A stretch of 24,034 bases of DNA, taken from IMG/VR virus record IMGVR_UViG_3300035698_006745, positions 1 to 24,034 of that record; one strand, written 5' to 3'. This DNA is from a virus. Shown here piece after piece: positions 8,801 to 16,251 of the stretch (position 1 is the first letter of the stretch; each line of letters opens with the position of its first letter). Below the pieces are notes generated by a model that saw nothing but the letters and a program-made list of their open reading frames with translations, made no database searches and was not told the DNA's origin. Both the position numbers and the translations under genes were made by a program.

Positions 8801-9296
8801 TACCATTGCTGCGGGTATACGAGGTAGTATAGCCCTTATGGTGACCTCTTTAAATAATCTTATTAACAGAATAAATGAAGCTAAGAATGCTATGGGTGGA
8901 GGTTGGATACCAGATATACCCAATATACCAATCACGCCCAGTAGTCCCTCTGCGCCATCGGCTCCGACAACAGGGCCTTCTGGCGGTCAGATTAAAATCA
9001 AAGCAGCAGCTCGCGGAGGTATTTTAACTAGACACAGTCTTATAGAAGCAGCAGAAGGCAACAAGGCTGAAGCTATTATACCTTTACAAAATAAAGAAGC
9101 TATGGCGCCATTTATAGAGGCTCTATCAACGAGTTTGGCCTCGGTCTTATTGCCAGCGCTCTCAGGAGCAGGCGGAAGTGGAGGCAACAATTTACTTGTA
9201 GGAACACTTATTGGGGACGATGCAAGCTATAGAAAATTACAACGCATAATGCAACGATATAACACACAAGATGATACAAGGAGGAATGGTAGATAA
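5823..9296 (+). CDS. Tail tape measure protein
   Basis: 1157 aa, with GGGGG at 5810-5814 before the start. Residues about 1-340 are helical, charged and Ala-rich, including an AAAAATKTGEQ-type low-complexity stretch. Residues about 355-545 carry the tape-measure domain: FRGELDSAKISFDMLLGSAG, FAARTPFSFND, QQLLAMGF and LALGQIKTQGKLAGQEIRQL. Several hydrophobic stretches lie at about 600-735, as expected for a protein that enters the host membrane. They are followed by Gly-rich linkers near 724-735 and 797-810. The C-terminus has the ARGGILTRHSLIEAAEGNKAEAIIPL segment found at the end of many tape measures. No peptidase or lysozyme domain is apparent. About 1.5 angstroms per residue would give a tail of roughly 170 nm (inference). 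Confidence 0.92.
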   Translation: MPEGSGLSTLRINLRAETHGLLSDLDRMEKEIQKRKGLDRYRKTDKSTGEFTGHKGLGPIQKRAEKLRQTWQSVFKAYQKVARADAPNINQERIQNWQKQGGAAAGIKRPQLMNEFSKDDDIPKNALEAHKQEIALIQEKNLLLKESQVIRQQMASITKKENAEAAISKSKAMGVFRNKKLNAEMTNMAPMPSVPADYQAFQSKAAGAKSITGDKAKAAAAGADQLAASTNKVTTAMQGVVGPTTAAGNAVAQTGQQAAAAATKTGEQTSRAATKSSGKTASTVKKNMKGAEEAFEKGLGKKPRAEISKTAEHVNKNVWTMHSSIKDFTRVASGIVMAQAFYKLVNALKQGVQAVIGFRGELDSAKISFDMLLGSAGKANAFIGDLQEFAARTPFSFNDARMGSQQLLAMGFAAEKVIPTMRTLTDAAALQGASPEAINRIVLALGQIKTQGKLAGQEIRQLANANIPIYEILKDKLNLTGDQMKNIGDLSITADQAINAILSGINDRFGGASERIARTMGGLMTTVKDTSTFLAGMAIEAPYERAKERVAALADRLLFLWRIAKAFGLGRMMQQIVPPSMQIPIQTIVNMFKQLGETLKALWALGGAFGQQFMYVWQAVSQIVTPIIIGLLQGLANLANWLAANQTFLRAFSIALGGILLAKTAAKAVAMLAWTLKFALGATFSSVVWGLTLVTAAILMIPGAAASAMYALRQLGIAMSMLFGGGGGDMFGGKKQKKEIDDYGSGVGGIGDEWEDVEKAIGGASKKQKGFLASFDEVFGIPDPDSGGGSADALAKLFDNLGGGGGFTPPEVDWEEWWEDFWASQEKVQETLDEGPLKVAIDFWTDPATTGKEKATEFWRGVRELLNPTAFLALQVEMWGGWLDYAATMFGGLAVLGVGAFKKIRMSIITFQMKSKIIFYEIYASVLRIFANISTFVGETWDTITSDSDTKWQTIKDNLAEHWGEMFTEIKLIFGKIKDQWNAIGTFFTSVWSTIAAGIRGSIALMVTSLNNLINRINEAKNAMGGGWIPDIPNIPITPSSPSAPSAPTTGPSGGQIKIKAAARGGILTRHSLIEAAEGNKAEAIIPLQNKEAMAPFIEALSTSLASVLLPALSGAGGSGGNNLLVGTLIGDDASYRKLQRIMQRYNTQDDTRRNGR

Positions 9297-9646
9297 TGGC
9301 TTTTATACTAAATAGTATCACAGTGAAAAACCCACATAAATTTAAGATAAGCCGATATAAAATATCTAACTTAAAACGTTTAATGAGCGGCGACATGGGT
9401 GGATCACAAATAACTTCTAAGCGCAAATTCTTTTTTACTTATGAAGCAATTACATCTAGCGACTGGAATATTATGCTGTCCGCTATTTGGGATGGACCTA
9501 TGTTTTTTAGTTTATCTGTTCCATACCAAGGTAGCACCGTAACAGCAACCGTATATGTCGGTGAGATTCCCTCAGAACTACATGATGGCCACTTTGATGA
9601 TGGCTGGGTATGGAAAGGTGTAACTTTTAACCTAATAGAAAAATAA
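9296..9646 (+). CDS. Small tail protein, DUF6711-like
   Basis: 116 aa. The start overlaps the tape measure stop (TAATG). The sequence has ILNSITVKNPHKFKISRYKI at the start and then a series of beta strands with Trp residues, including SGDMGGSQITSKR, SDWNIMLSAIWDGPMFFSLSVPY and a C-terminal WVWKGVTFNLIEK. This is the look of the DUF6711 family found between tape measure and tail-tip genes in Gram-positive phages. A role at the distal tail, in place of a larger Dit protein, is inferred from position only. Confidence 0.65.
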   Translation: MAFILNSITVKNPHKFKISRYKISNLKRLMSGDMGGSQITSKRKFFFTYEAITSSDWNIMLSAIWDGPMFFSLSVPYQGSTVTATVYVGEIPSELHDGHFDDGWVWKGVTFNLIEK

Positions 9647-9656
9647 GGAGGCATTT

Positions 9657-11507
9657 ATGTTAAGCACATCAGCAATATTTAAAACTAAAATAATTGAAGC
9701 AGGGCGCATCATGTCTTCTAAAGTCGCAATAAATTTCTCTAATCCCTTACTAGACAAGTCTATCGTTATTTCGGAAGAAACCTTTGGCGACACACATGGT
9801 ACGAAGGAACAAGCCATGGATGGGCTATCTGAGGCTTTCGGTAAGAGATTTATTTGGGGCAGAGAAACCTGGGAGGATTCAGGCATGTGGGGTGGCGATG
9901 ATGTGCAGCTAGGTATCGTATCTGACGTAAAGAGCGATGCCTCAGGAAACGTAGCAGGATCTCCTTATTTCGAAGCAGCATTTTCAGCAAGCTCAGTATC
10001 ATTTTTAGATGTTGTAGGAGATGCATATCTAGATACTTACCCAGTAGATTTTATATTATCTCTTTATTATTCTAGTGCCTGGCATGTCGTGGATACAGTT
10101 ACAGGTAACACCCTGGTAGCATACACAAAAACACTAGCCTCAACTCTTACAGGAGTAACACAAGCAAAGATTGCTATTTCAAAGTGGAGCCGTGCTGAAT
10201 CTTTTATGGAAATAATAGAACTTACTGCAAATCGAGTTGAGAATTATTACTCTGGGGATCTAGTTTCTTGGAGTATTCTGGAAGAACTACAAAGTGATGA
10301 AGGGGCATTACCTCTAGGAAATGTTTCAGCAAATGAACTTAGTTTAGTAATGGATAATCCTGGAGATATTACGATAGCAGATCGAAAACGTAATGTTTTA
10401 GTACAAGTGTATGCAGGAGTATTGTTAACACCCTCTATACTTTATGAATATGTCCCTATGGGCTCCTTTTTTGTTAAGGAATGGATCATAGATAAGGGAG
10501 CAGACAATATAGATGTTTTGGCCTATGATATAATTAGTATTCTTGGTGAAGAGCCTCCGGCACTCATGGCTGTCATAGAAAGCACAGACGCCGAGGCTTT
10601 ATATGATCTTATTTTAGGTGATTCACAATTACCATCACCTTATTATAATATTGCTTCGGCCCTAAGTGCATATACTTATAATTTTGCTTGGGTCCCTGGG
10701 GATAATAAACAACAGCAACTTCGTTATATTGCATTAGCCACGCTAGGTAATGTAACTGGTAAAAGAGATGGTTTGGTGTATGCTGAGGCACCTTTAACTG
10801 CAGGAAGCAGTGTTAAGACATATTCGAACTCAGTTGATATTTATCTTGGAGGTAAACGACAATCAGGAAATGATATACAAGCAACAAAAGTGATCGTCGT
10901 TTGGTATGAGATGGCTAAGGCGGGCACACCTACGGTTATTATTGAGTCGATAGAGCCTTTAAGTATTCCAGTAAGTAGTTCCAAGGAATTCTTCTTGGCC
11001 TATAATTTAACAGAAGACCAATTAGCTGCTGCTGATGTTACTATCCCAATAATTACTGTAAGTGATGTAGGCGTTACAATCTCTTCTTGGGAGGCGTACC
11101 ATGCGGGGGTAAAGATAATCTTTGCTAACTCGACAGGGGGTATTGAAACAGTAGATACTATTACGGTTTCTGGTAAGGTTATAAGTGGCATTAAGCATGT
11201 CGTTTCGATGCAAGATGATGATGCGATATTGGATCACGGTATTATACCGTATTATGTGGACAATATCTTAATCCAGGATGAGGCTACAGCAGAAGCATTA
11301 GCAGAAAGTATATTAGATGTATATGCTGATCCAAATGATTTAGATGACTTAGAAACAATGGGTGACCCATCGGTTGAAATAACTGATGTAGTCAATGTTC
11401 CTGATGACGAAGAACTCACTGGTAATAAAGATATTCAAATATACAGACAAGAACACGACTTCTTGGGAGACCTTGAAAGTAGCGTTTATGGAAGGAAGGT
11501 GACATAA
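9657..11507 (+). CDS. Tail-tip / baseplate hub-like protein
   Basis: 616 aa with AAGGAGG upstream. Residues about 150-290 include AKIAISKWSRAESFMEIIEL, then LPLGNVSANELSLVMDNPGD and YVPMGSFFVKEWIIDKGADNIDVLAYD. These are recurrent features of Firmicutes phage tail-tip proteins that share the hub/gp27-like fold. The C-terminal third is acidic and beta-rich, with a VVSMQDDDAILDHGI-x-PYYVDNIL region and AEALAESILDVY. No peptidase motif (HxxEH-like) or carbohydrate-active motif is seen. Position after the tape measure and before the fibre genes supports a tail-tip role. The adhesin versus hub distinction is not resolved. Confidence 0.65.
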   Translation: MLSTSAIFKTKIIEAGRIMSSKVAINFSNPLLDKSIVISEETFGDTHGTKEQAMDGLSEAFGKRFIWGRETWEDSGMWGGDDVQLGIVSDVKSDASGNVAGSPYFEAAFSASSVSFLDVVGDAYLDTYPVDFILSLYYSSAWHVVDTVTGNTLVAYTKTLASTLTGVTQAKIAISKWSRAESFMEIIELTANRVENYYSGDLVSWSILEELQSDEGALPLGNVSANELSLVMDNPGDITIADRKRNVLVQVYAGVLLTPSILYEYVPMGSFFVKEWIIDKGADNIDVLAYDIISILGEEPPALMAVIESTDAEALYDLILGDSQLPSPYYNIASALSAYTYNFAWVPGDNKQQQLRYIALATLGNVTGKRDGLVYAEAPLTAGSSVKTYSNSVDIYLGGKRQSGNDIQATKVIVVWYEMAKAGTPTVIIESIEPLSIPVSSSKEFFLAYNLTEDQLAAADVTIPIITVSDVGVTISSWEAYHAGVKIIFANSTGGIETVDTITVSGKVISGIKHVVSMQDDDAILDHGIIPYYVDNILIQDEATAEALAESILDVYADPNDLDDLETMGDPSVEITDVVNVPDDEELTGNKDIQIYRQEHDFLGDLESSVYGRKVT

Positions 11508-12170
11508 ATGGCAGTATGGAGTGGGGCTTGGGAAACACCAGTAACGACACATGTGTCCGATGGTCGGCCTACATATGGCTTTGGTAATAGGGTAGAAGGT
11601 AACGTTAAATTATTGCATGACCCAAGCACAGTAACAGGAGTAAATGGTAACACTTATGCTGCATATGCATTAGGGAAAACCTTTGCTTTAATAGGTGCAA
11701 CAAATTACGCACAAACAACCCAAACAGATAATACTAATTTTCCTATATATGGTATATTAGAAACTGTTAACATTAGTGCTTCTTATCTAACGCAGGAACT
11801 TACAGGTATGGGCGACGATGGTGTTTGGAAAAGAACATATAATGGTACATGGACTATGTGGTATAAGATTACTAGTAAATATACCGCTAAGACTGCCCCA
11901 TATACCTTAGTATTCGCAGATCAAAATGACTTAATTTCGGTCGCTGCGGCTGATGACATTACTATTCCATTAAATAGTTCGGTGCCTTTTAAGCTAAATA
12001 CCGAGGTTACTATATTCTCGAATCATGCGACCGCAAGTACTATAATACCAATAGCAGGAGTTACACTACTTAGTTATAGTAGTTATTTAGATACTGGTGG
12101 TCAATACACAGCACTCACCATAAGGAAAATAGCCACAGATACATGGATAGTAGTTGGTGCATTGACATGA
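11508..12170 (+). CDS. Tail fibre / receptor-binding protein with pyocin-knob-like domain
   Basis: 220 aa, starting on the base after the preceding stop. Residues about 45-125 contain a short strand, NFPIYGILETVNISASYLTQEL, and then GDDGVWKRTYNGTWTMWYKI. That ending, a Y/W-rich W-x-x-WYKI strand after a repeating T-x-x-G-x-x-WKRTYNG-like motif, is characteristic of pyocin-knob modules in phage fibres. The C-terminal part (about 125-220) is a beta-rich domain of the type that closes many Gram-positive phage fibres. Receptor binding is inferred from domain type and place at the end of the tail module. Confidence 0.65.
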   Translation: MAVWSGAWETPVTTHVSDGRPTYGFGNRVEGNVKLLHDPSTVTGVNGNTYAAYALGKTFALIGATNYAQTTQTDNTNFPIYGILETVNISASYLTQELTGMGDDGVWKRTYNGTWTMWYKITSKYTAKTAPYTLVFADQNDLISVAAADDITIPLNSSVPFKLNTEVTIFSNHATASTIIPIAGVTLLSYSSYLDTGGQYTALTIRKIATDTWIVVGALT

Positions 12171-12730
12171 GTAGGATGTTAAATAGTATAGGTGTACCTA
12201 GCCAAGGATTGCAGTGTCTCTATTTAGATGGGACTGGGTATATATCTTTCCATAGTGATAGACCATCCTGTAGAGTGGTAATAATAGCAATACCTAAAAA
12301 TAATACTTCATGGTTCGCTAGAAGCGACCATTCAGGAAATATTTCAGGACAATTATCAAGAGTTTATATGGAATTTGACCGAGCGGCTGCACAAGTAAAT
12401 GGTGCTTCGTATAGTGAAGCAACGGGTGCGGTTTATGCTCCTGCCGAAACAGGACAAAAACACGAATATGAGTGTGAGTGGGCATACAATTCTCCCACCA
12501 TGAACGTTTATCAAGATAGCGTTATAATTAATAATTTAACCCCTATTACTAAGCCATGGGAGCCTATGAATGTAAGTGGTTTTGATATTAAACTACTAGA
12601 GGGTTTTGTCGGTTGGGTATTTACAGTAGATAGCTATTATACTACAACTACTTACAATGACTTTTCCAGGGACTTTAGAAACAACGCATCCCTGGTAGGA
12701 ATAACAAATGGTCTTATAACAAGAAAATAA
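12167..12730 (+). CDS. Distal tail or fibre-associated protein, unrecognised
   Basis: 187 aa. The ATG at 12167 is preferred because it overlaps the upstream stop as ATGA, the coupling used elsewhere in this genome. An in-frame ATG at 12143 would add 8 residues and overlap the previous gene by 28 bases. The sequence is beta-rich and aromatic, with LYLDGTGYISFHS, a WFARSDHSGNISGQL segment and VGWVFTVDSYYTTTTYNDF. It has the feel of a lectin-like or concanavalin-like beta sandwich but no diagnostic motif. Position between the fibre and holin genes suggests an adhesion or fibre-tip role. Confidence 0.6.
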   Translation: MSRMLNSIGVPSQGLQCLYLDGTGYISFHSDRPSCRVVIIAIPKNNTSWFARSDHSGNISGQLSRVYMEFDRAAAQVNGASYSEATGAVYAPAETGQKHEYECEWAYNSPTMNVYQDSVIINNLTPITKPWEPMNVSGFDIKLLEGFVGWVFTVDSYYTTTTYNDFSRDFRNNASLVGITNGLITRK

Positions 12731-12743
12731 ACAGGAGGAAATT

Positions 12744-13130
12744 ATGAATAAAACAAAGACAATTAGAGATGTGACTCTCTTCATTGCAGCATTAGGTTTT
12801 ATATTTATGTTGTTGGAAGTTTACTTTGGATGGGCTTTACAAGACTGGGGACAGATCGTATTACCTGTCGCAGCATTGTTTGTAGAGTTAGGTATCCTTG
12901 TTAGTACAGGAAAAGTGGCTATGCCACTAACCAAGGAAAGTTTTTTAGAGAAGCTTAAATCACCTTCCGCAATAGTGGCCTTTATGGCAGTTATCTTTTT
13001 TGTAGTCCAACGACTTACTAGTCCAATGGAAGCCAATATGATAATGCAAATGTTAGATACAATCGTAGTATTATTCTTCGGTTTTAACGTTTGGAACGAT
13101 CCTAATAATAGAACAGCAATAAGGAGTTGA
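12744..13130 (+). CDS. Holin
   Basis: 128 aa with AGGAGG at 12732-12737. Hydrophobic segments lie at about residues 10-28, 36-55, 74-90 and 100-116, giving three or four membrane passes. The N-terminus is short and basic, and the charged tail (NVWNDPNNRTAIRS) is hydrophilic. Directly upstream of the endolysin and after the tail genes, it is the obvious holin candidate. The family is not recognised with certainty. It would set the timing of lysis by permeabilising the membrane. Confidence 0.75.
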   Translation: MNKTKTIRDVTLFIAALGFIFMLLEVYFGWALQDWGQIVLPVAALFVELGILVSTGKVAMPLTKESFLEKLKSPSAIVAFMAVIFFVVQRLTSPMEANMIMQMLDTIVVLFFGFNVWNDPNNRTAIRS

Positions 13131-13135
13131 AGATA

Positions 13136-13966
13136 ATGAGCCATACAAACAACTTTTTAAGTTTAGCACGACAACAGGTAGGAGATGGTTACGTATATGG
13201 CTCTAATGGAGAAATTATGACTCCTGAGAGACTAGTGCAGTTACGCTCCTACCATCCAGACAACATTGATACTGACAAGTATGCGTATATTATGGATAAC
13301 TATATTGGTATACAATGCTTTGACTGTAGTGGATTAATCGTTTGGCTAAGTAGAGAGCTACAGCTTGATCAATCAGACTACAGTGCATCAAGACTCTTTT
13401 CAAATCAATGTGTTCACTTATCTAGAACAAACTTACTTGCAGGAGACTTAGTCTTCAAAGGTAGTTCTCCCGCAGGTATTTATCATGTGGGTATCTATTT
13501 AGGTAACGACCAAATCCTTGAAGCTAAAGGCACATACTATGGTGTGGTGATTTCACCTATAACATCTAAATGGACTTTCTTTGGCCGCTTAAGGATATTA
13601 CAGGATAGTAAGGAGACTACACCAATGCCTAAAGCAAAGTTTTATAACGTACAAGTACGCACATATCTTAACCTACGGAAATCCCCCAACACTGGTACGG
13701 TCATCACCAAGCTTTACGATGGTGATATGGTAGAATACAATAATGATGAAGAACACTCTGGTGGATATTTATGGTATAGAGTTGTATTTGAAGGCTTGGT
13801 TGGTTGGGTTGCTAGTACTTATTTAATTCCTGCACATGAAGAAACTATAGAGATACCTAATATTGATCCACCACCGCCTGGTAATACAGACTTAGAACAA
13901 ACAAATAGCTATCTTGATGAGGCTTTGCGTTTAATCAAGAAGGCACAAGATATACTTAATGAATAA
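13136..13966 (+). CDS. Endolysin: NlpC/P60 peptidase with SH3 cell-wall-binding domain
   Basis: 276 aa from the ATG at 13136, which follows GGAG at 13123-13126; an in-frame TTG at 13127 would add three residues but sits on the ribosome binding site. Residues about 5-155 are an NlpC/P60 cysteine peptidase: CFDCSGLIVW supplies catalytic Cys64, the YHVGIYLG strand supplies His117, and DLVFKG precedes it as usual. Residues about 168-231 form a bacterial SH3 domain (YLNLRKSPNTGTVITKLYDG to GWVASTYL). A Pro-rich linker and a short helix close the protein. It would cut peptide bonds of peptidoglycan. No signal peptide is present, so release depends on the holin. Confidence 0.9.
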   Translation: MSHTNNFLSLARQQVGDGYVYGSNGEIMTPERLVQLRSYHPDNIDTDKYAYIMDNYIGIQCFDCSGLIVWLSRELQLDQSDYSASRLFSNQCVHLSRTNLLAGDLVFKGSSPAGIYHVGIYLGNDQILEAKGTYYGVVISPITSKWTFFGRLRILQDSKETTPMPKAKFYNVQVRTYLNLRKSPNTGTVITKLYDGDMVEYNNDEEHSGGYLWYRVVFEGLVGWVASTYLIPAHEETIEIPNIDPPPPGNTDLEQTNSYLDEALRLIKKAQDILNE

Positions 13967-14017
13967 GGAGGAATACAATGACACAAAAGTATCATACTTT
14001 CAGAAGAGGCTGTTCCT

Positions 14018-14242
14018 GTGGCTGATAAATTCACTAAAGACGGAACGATTTCAGCAGATGGGTTAGTTCTATCTGCTGAAGTTATTGGAGTAGGTAAAGA
14101 TAAAGGTACATCAGAGGCGCGCTCAGTAGGTGAATTTATTCCTGCACCGAGCACTACATATGCGTTCAGAATTACAGGCCTCGCTGATAACGGAAACTCT
14201 TCAATTAAATTATCATGGTATGAACATACCGATAAGAACTAG
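14018..14242 (+). CDS. Small unknown protein, 5' end apparently frameshifted
   Basis: 74 aa if read from GTG at 14018, with AGAAGAGG at 14002-14009 as a possible ribosome binding site. The frame is open back to 13982 and would encode SIILSEEAVPVADKF before the GTG-adjacent region. A much better start signal (AAGGAGG at 13965-13971, ATG at 13978) lies in another frame and reads only 15 codons before TGA at 14023-14025. Removing one A from the AAAA at 13985-13988 would join the two into one 87-aa protein. The gene is therefore either a damaged or mis-sequenced ORF or uses the weaker GTG. The product is small, Gly/Ser/Thr-rich and beta-like. No family is recognised. Confidence 0.55.
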   Translation: MADKFTKDGTISADGLVLSAEVIGVGKDKGTSEARSVGEFIPAPSTTYAFRITGLADNGNSSIKLSWYEHTDKN

Positions 14243-14287
14243 GTCTTATTATGGTAGTAGAATATAAAGGTAAAGAGAGGAGACTAC

Positions 14288-14674
14288 GTGCCAAATCCAG
14301 TAACACATTCACAAATGACGTCCGCCATACAAGCAAGTGAAATGCGCATTATGGCGAAACAAGAAGAGACGAATCTCACACTAAAAGAAATCGCAGGTGA
14401 GTTTAAGGCCGGAGAATTACGTTTTAAGGCGATGGACACTAAAATCACCCAGGTAGCTAAAGATAGTGACATTTCTAATGCGCTTTTCCAGAAAGAAATG
14501 ATCCGGTGTATACAGTGTCAAGACGAAAGGCACGATAACGTAGTTAAACGACTTAAAGTACAAGAAGACAAACCCCTAAAGCGCATTAACGTTTTTGTTA
14601 TTGCCTTTGTTACGGCTATGGTGGCCATAGGTGCAGGCTTTATAGCAGATTTAATAAGGCATGCATTTTCTTAG
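14288..14674 (+). CDS. Coiled-coil protein with C-terminal membrane anchor, possible lysis accessory
   Basis: 128 aa from a GTG start preceded by GAGAGGAG at 14274-14281. Residues about 1-95 are charged and helical with heptad-like spacing (EETNLTLKEIAGEFKAGELRFKAM). Residues about 100-123 are one hydrophobic segment (INVFVIAFVTAMVAIGAGFI), followed by a short basic end. The architecture, a coiled coil with one C-terminal membrane pass at the end of a holin-endolysin block, resembles XhlA-type holin accessory proteins. No sequence signature proves it. It is the last gene before the late-operon terminator. Confidence 0.6.
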   Translation: MPNPVTHSQMTSAIQASEMRIMAKQEETNLTLKEIAGEFKAGELRFKAMDTKITQVAKDSDISNALFQKEMIRCIQCQDERHDNVVKRLKVQEDKPLKRINVFVIAFVTAMVAIGAGFIADLIRHAFS

Positions 14675-14709
14675 TCCTGTCCGATGTCTGGTAGGCATCT
14701 TATAATCCG

Positions 14710-14744
14710 AAACCGTGTAGGAGTGTTACTGCTGCACGGTTTTT
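14710..14744 (+). terminator. Intrinsic terminator of the late operon
   Basis: Stem AAACCGTG (14710-14717) pairs with CACGGTTT (14735-14742). Three further pairs including one G-U (14718-14720 with 14732-14734) extend it around an 11-base loop. A T-run follows at 14740-14744. It lies 36 bases after the last plus-strand gene. Confidence 0.75.
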
Positions 14745-14804
14745 ATTTCCCAAAGAAAAGAGAGACGCAAAAGTTAGGTTTCCTTGTTCCTATATTTGGG
14801 CAAC

Positions 14805-14833
14805 AAAAAAGCCCTATCACTTGGATAAGGCTT
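14805..14833 (-). terminator. Intrinsic terminator of the minus-strand replication/modification operon
   Basis: Read on the minus strand, AAGCCTTATC pairs with GATAGGGCTT across a 5-base loop, with one mismatch in ten, and is followed at once by six T (plus-strand A at 14805-14810). It lies 22 bases beyond the stop of the transporter gene and faces the terminator of the converging late operon. Confidence 0.8.
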
Positions 14834-14855
14834 CTCGTGGGGGTTATTTATATTT

Positions 14856-15494
14856 CTACTTTACTATTGCTCTCTTCTTAGTCGTACCTCGAAGCCATCT
14901 AACTAGCAAGTAGCAGAACGGTGTATCTACTAAAGCTATTATTAGTTTAATGGCGTATTGTGCTAGCATCATACCCCACATTGCTCCCCAAGGTAATACA
15001 CCCCAGAATGCTAATGATATAAATATGAAAGTATCAATTGCTTGCGACACTACAGTACTTGCGTTATTTCTTAACCATAAATGTTTTCCCTTAGTGATGG
15101 TCTTCCAAAAGTGAAACGCCCATACATCGTGTGTTTGCGATACAAGATATGCTACTAGTGATGCTCCAACTATTCTAGGCACTGCACCTAAGATAAGTTT
15201 GAAGGCCGCTTGATCACCCCAAAATACTGCTGGCGGTAAAGCTATAGCGGCATAAAACGCACCTACTAAAATCACATTAGCTAAAAAGCCAAGCCATACA
15301 ACTGTTTGTGCCTTCTTTTTACCGAACACCTCTGCTACAACGTCAGTAAACAAAAACGTGATTGGATACATAATTATACCCGCTGTAATCGCGATGTTGC
15401 CTATCATGAACAATTTGCTTGCTATGATGTTTGCGGCTAATAAGCATGTCACAAATATTGTGAATAGAATGCTATATTTAGTGTTTTGTTTCAT
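14856..15494 (-). CDS. yhhQ: Queuosine precursor transporter, YhhQ (VUT) family
   Basis: 212 aa integral membrane protein with about six hydrophobic segments. Family features visible are the N-terminal VTCLLAANIIASKLF segment, ITAGIIMYPITFLFTDVVAEVFGKKKA near residues 37-60, and RNNASTVVSQAIDTFIFISLAFWG near 142-165. The S-Q-x-x-D-T-x-x-F motif is conserved in YhhQ proteins. E. coli YhhQ imports preQ0 and preQ1. The gene follows QueC with an 11-base gap and has its own GGAGG, so import and synthesis of the same base are encoded together. It is the last gene of the operon and is followed by a terminator. Confidence 0.9.
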   Translation of the reverse strand: MKQNTKYSILFTIFVTCLLAANIIASKLFMIGNIAITAGIIMYPITFLFTDVVAEVFGKKKAQTVVWLGFLANVILVGAFYAAIALPPAVFWGDQAAFKLILGAVPRIVGASLVAYLVSQTHDVWAFHFWKTITKGKHLWLRNNASTVVSQAIDTFIFISLAFWGVLPWGAMWGMMLAQYAIKLIIALVDTPFCYLLVRWLRGTTKKRAIVK

Positions 15495-15504
15495 ATATTC
15501 CTCC

Positions 15505-16251
15505 TTAGTCGTTGTGCCCCCACGGCACGCATCCTGCCCAGATAATATCTATTGCATATTCCACTGGGTCAATCAAACCATTATATTTAAAAGCCTGAAT
15601 ACGGTCTAAACAAGTTCCGCATTTACCACACGCTATTTCGCCCCCGTCGTAACAACTATGCGTCCGCTCTAATGGTACCTTTAATATTTCTGCTATACGC
15701 ACAATATCTCCCTTTGTTCTCCATATATAAGGAGCATAAAAATGTACTTGTCCATTTGTTCCAATTTTGATAGCATCACCCATAGCAGTTACAAATTCTG
15801 GTGAGCAATCAGGATAAGCTGCCCCCGCATCATCTGAGTGAGCGCCGTAATAAACTTCCTTTGCACCTATTGTGTAAGCAAAAGCTGTTGCATGTGCTAA
15901 TAACACACCATTTCTGAAAGGCACGTAAGTTTTAACAATACCATCCGCTTTTAGGCTATCTGAATAACTCTCATGAGCTAAGTTTGCTTTCTTATCCATT
16001 AAGGGAGATAAATTAAATGGTCCCGCACCATAATCAGGAAGACCCATAACATGCATATTTATCCCATAGTAATTCGCCAACTTCTGTGCACGTTTTATCT
16101 CAATCTTATGGCGTTGTCCATAATCTATACATAAAGCACAGATTTCATCCTTTGGAAGCTTTCCTTCTACTTCTTCCCCTTTTATTAAGTCCGCTAATAA
16201 TGTCGTGCTATCCAATCCTCCCGAAAACAATACTACTTTATTTGGTGTCAT
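15505..16251 (-). CDS. queC: 7-cyano-7-deazaguanine (preQ0) synthase QueC
   Basis: 248 aa from the ATG at 16249-16251, which has GGAGG seven bases upstream; a longer in-frame start at 16284 would add an Arg-rich stretch with no homology look. The PP-loop motif SGGLDST is at residues 10-16, VPFRNG at 110-115 and HSDDAGAAYPDCSPEF near 138-153. The zinc site is C200-x7-C208-x2-C211-x2-C214. QueC converts 7-carboxy-7-deazaguanine and ammonia to preQ0 using ATP. All key motifs are intact. It overlaps the end of the 98-aa gene by 14 bases. FolE, QueD and QueE are not in the window, so the substrate must come from the host or from phage genes elsewhere. Confidence 0.93.
   Translation of the reverse strand: MTPNKVVLFSGGLDSTTLLADLIKGEEVEGKLPKDEICALCIDYGQRHKIEIKRAQKLANYYGINMHVMGLPDYGAGPFNLSPLMDKKANLAHESYSDSLKADGIVKTYVPFRNGVLLAHATAFAYTIGAKEVYYGAHSDDAGAAYPDCSPEFVTAMGDAIKIGTNGQVHFYAPYIWRTKGDIVRIAEILKVPLERTHSCYDGGEIACGKCGTCLDRIQAFKYNGLIDPVEYAIDIIWAGCVPWGHND

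Noticed and set aside
12143-12166. Upstream ATG for the 187-aa distal protein
   Set aside because: It would overlap the previous gene by 28 bases; the ATGA overlap at 12167 fits the coupling pattern of the genome. The choice is not certain.
14251-14340. 29-codon ATG frame between two small late genes
   Set aside because: No ribosome binding site, and most of it overlaps the start of the coiled-coil gene in another frame.
14684-14881. Plus-strand open frame of 65 codons after the late operon
   Set aside because: It runs through both terminator hairpins, has no ribosome binding site and overlaps the transporter gene end.
15358-15609. Plus-strand frame opposite the transporter and QueC genes
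   Set aside because: Shadow of two well-supported minus-strand genes.
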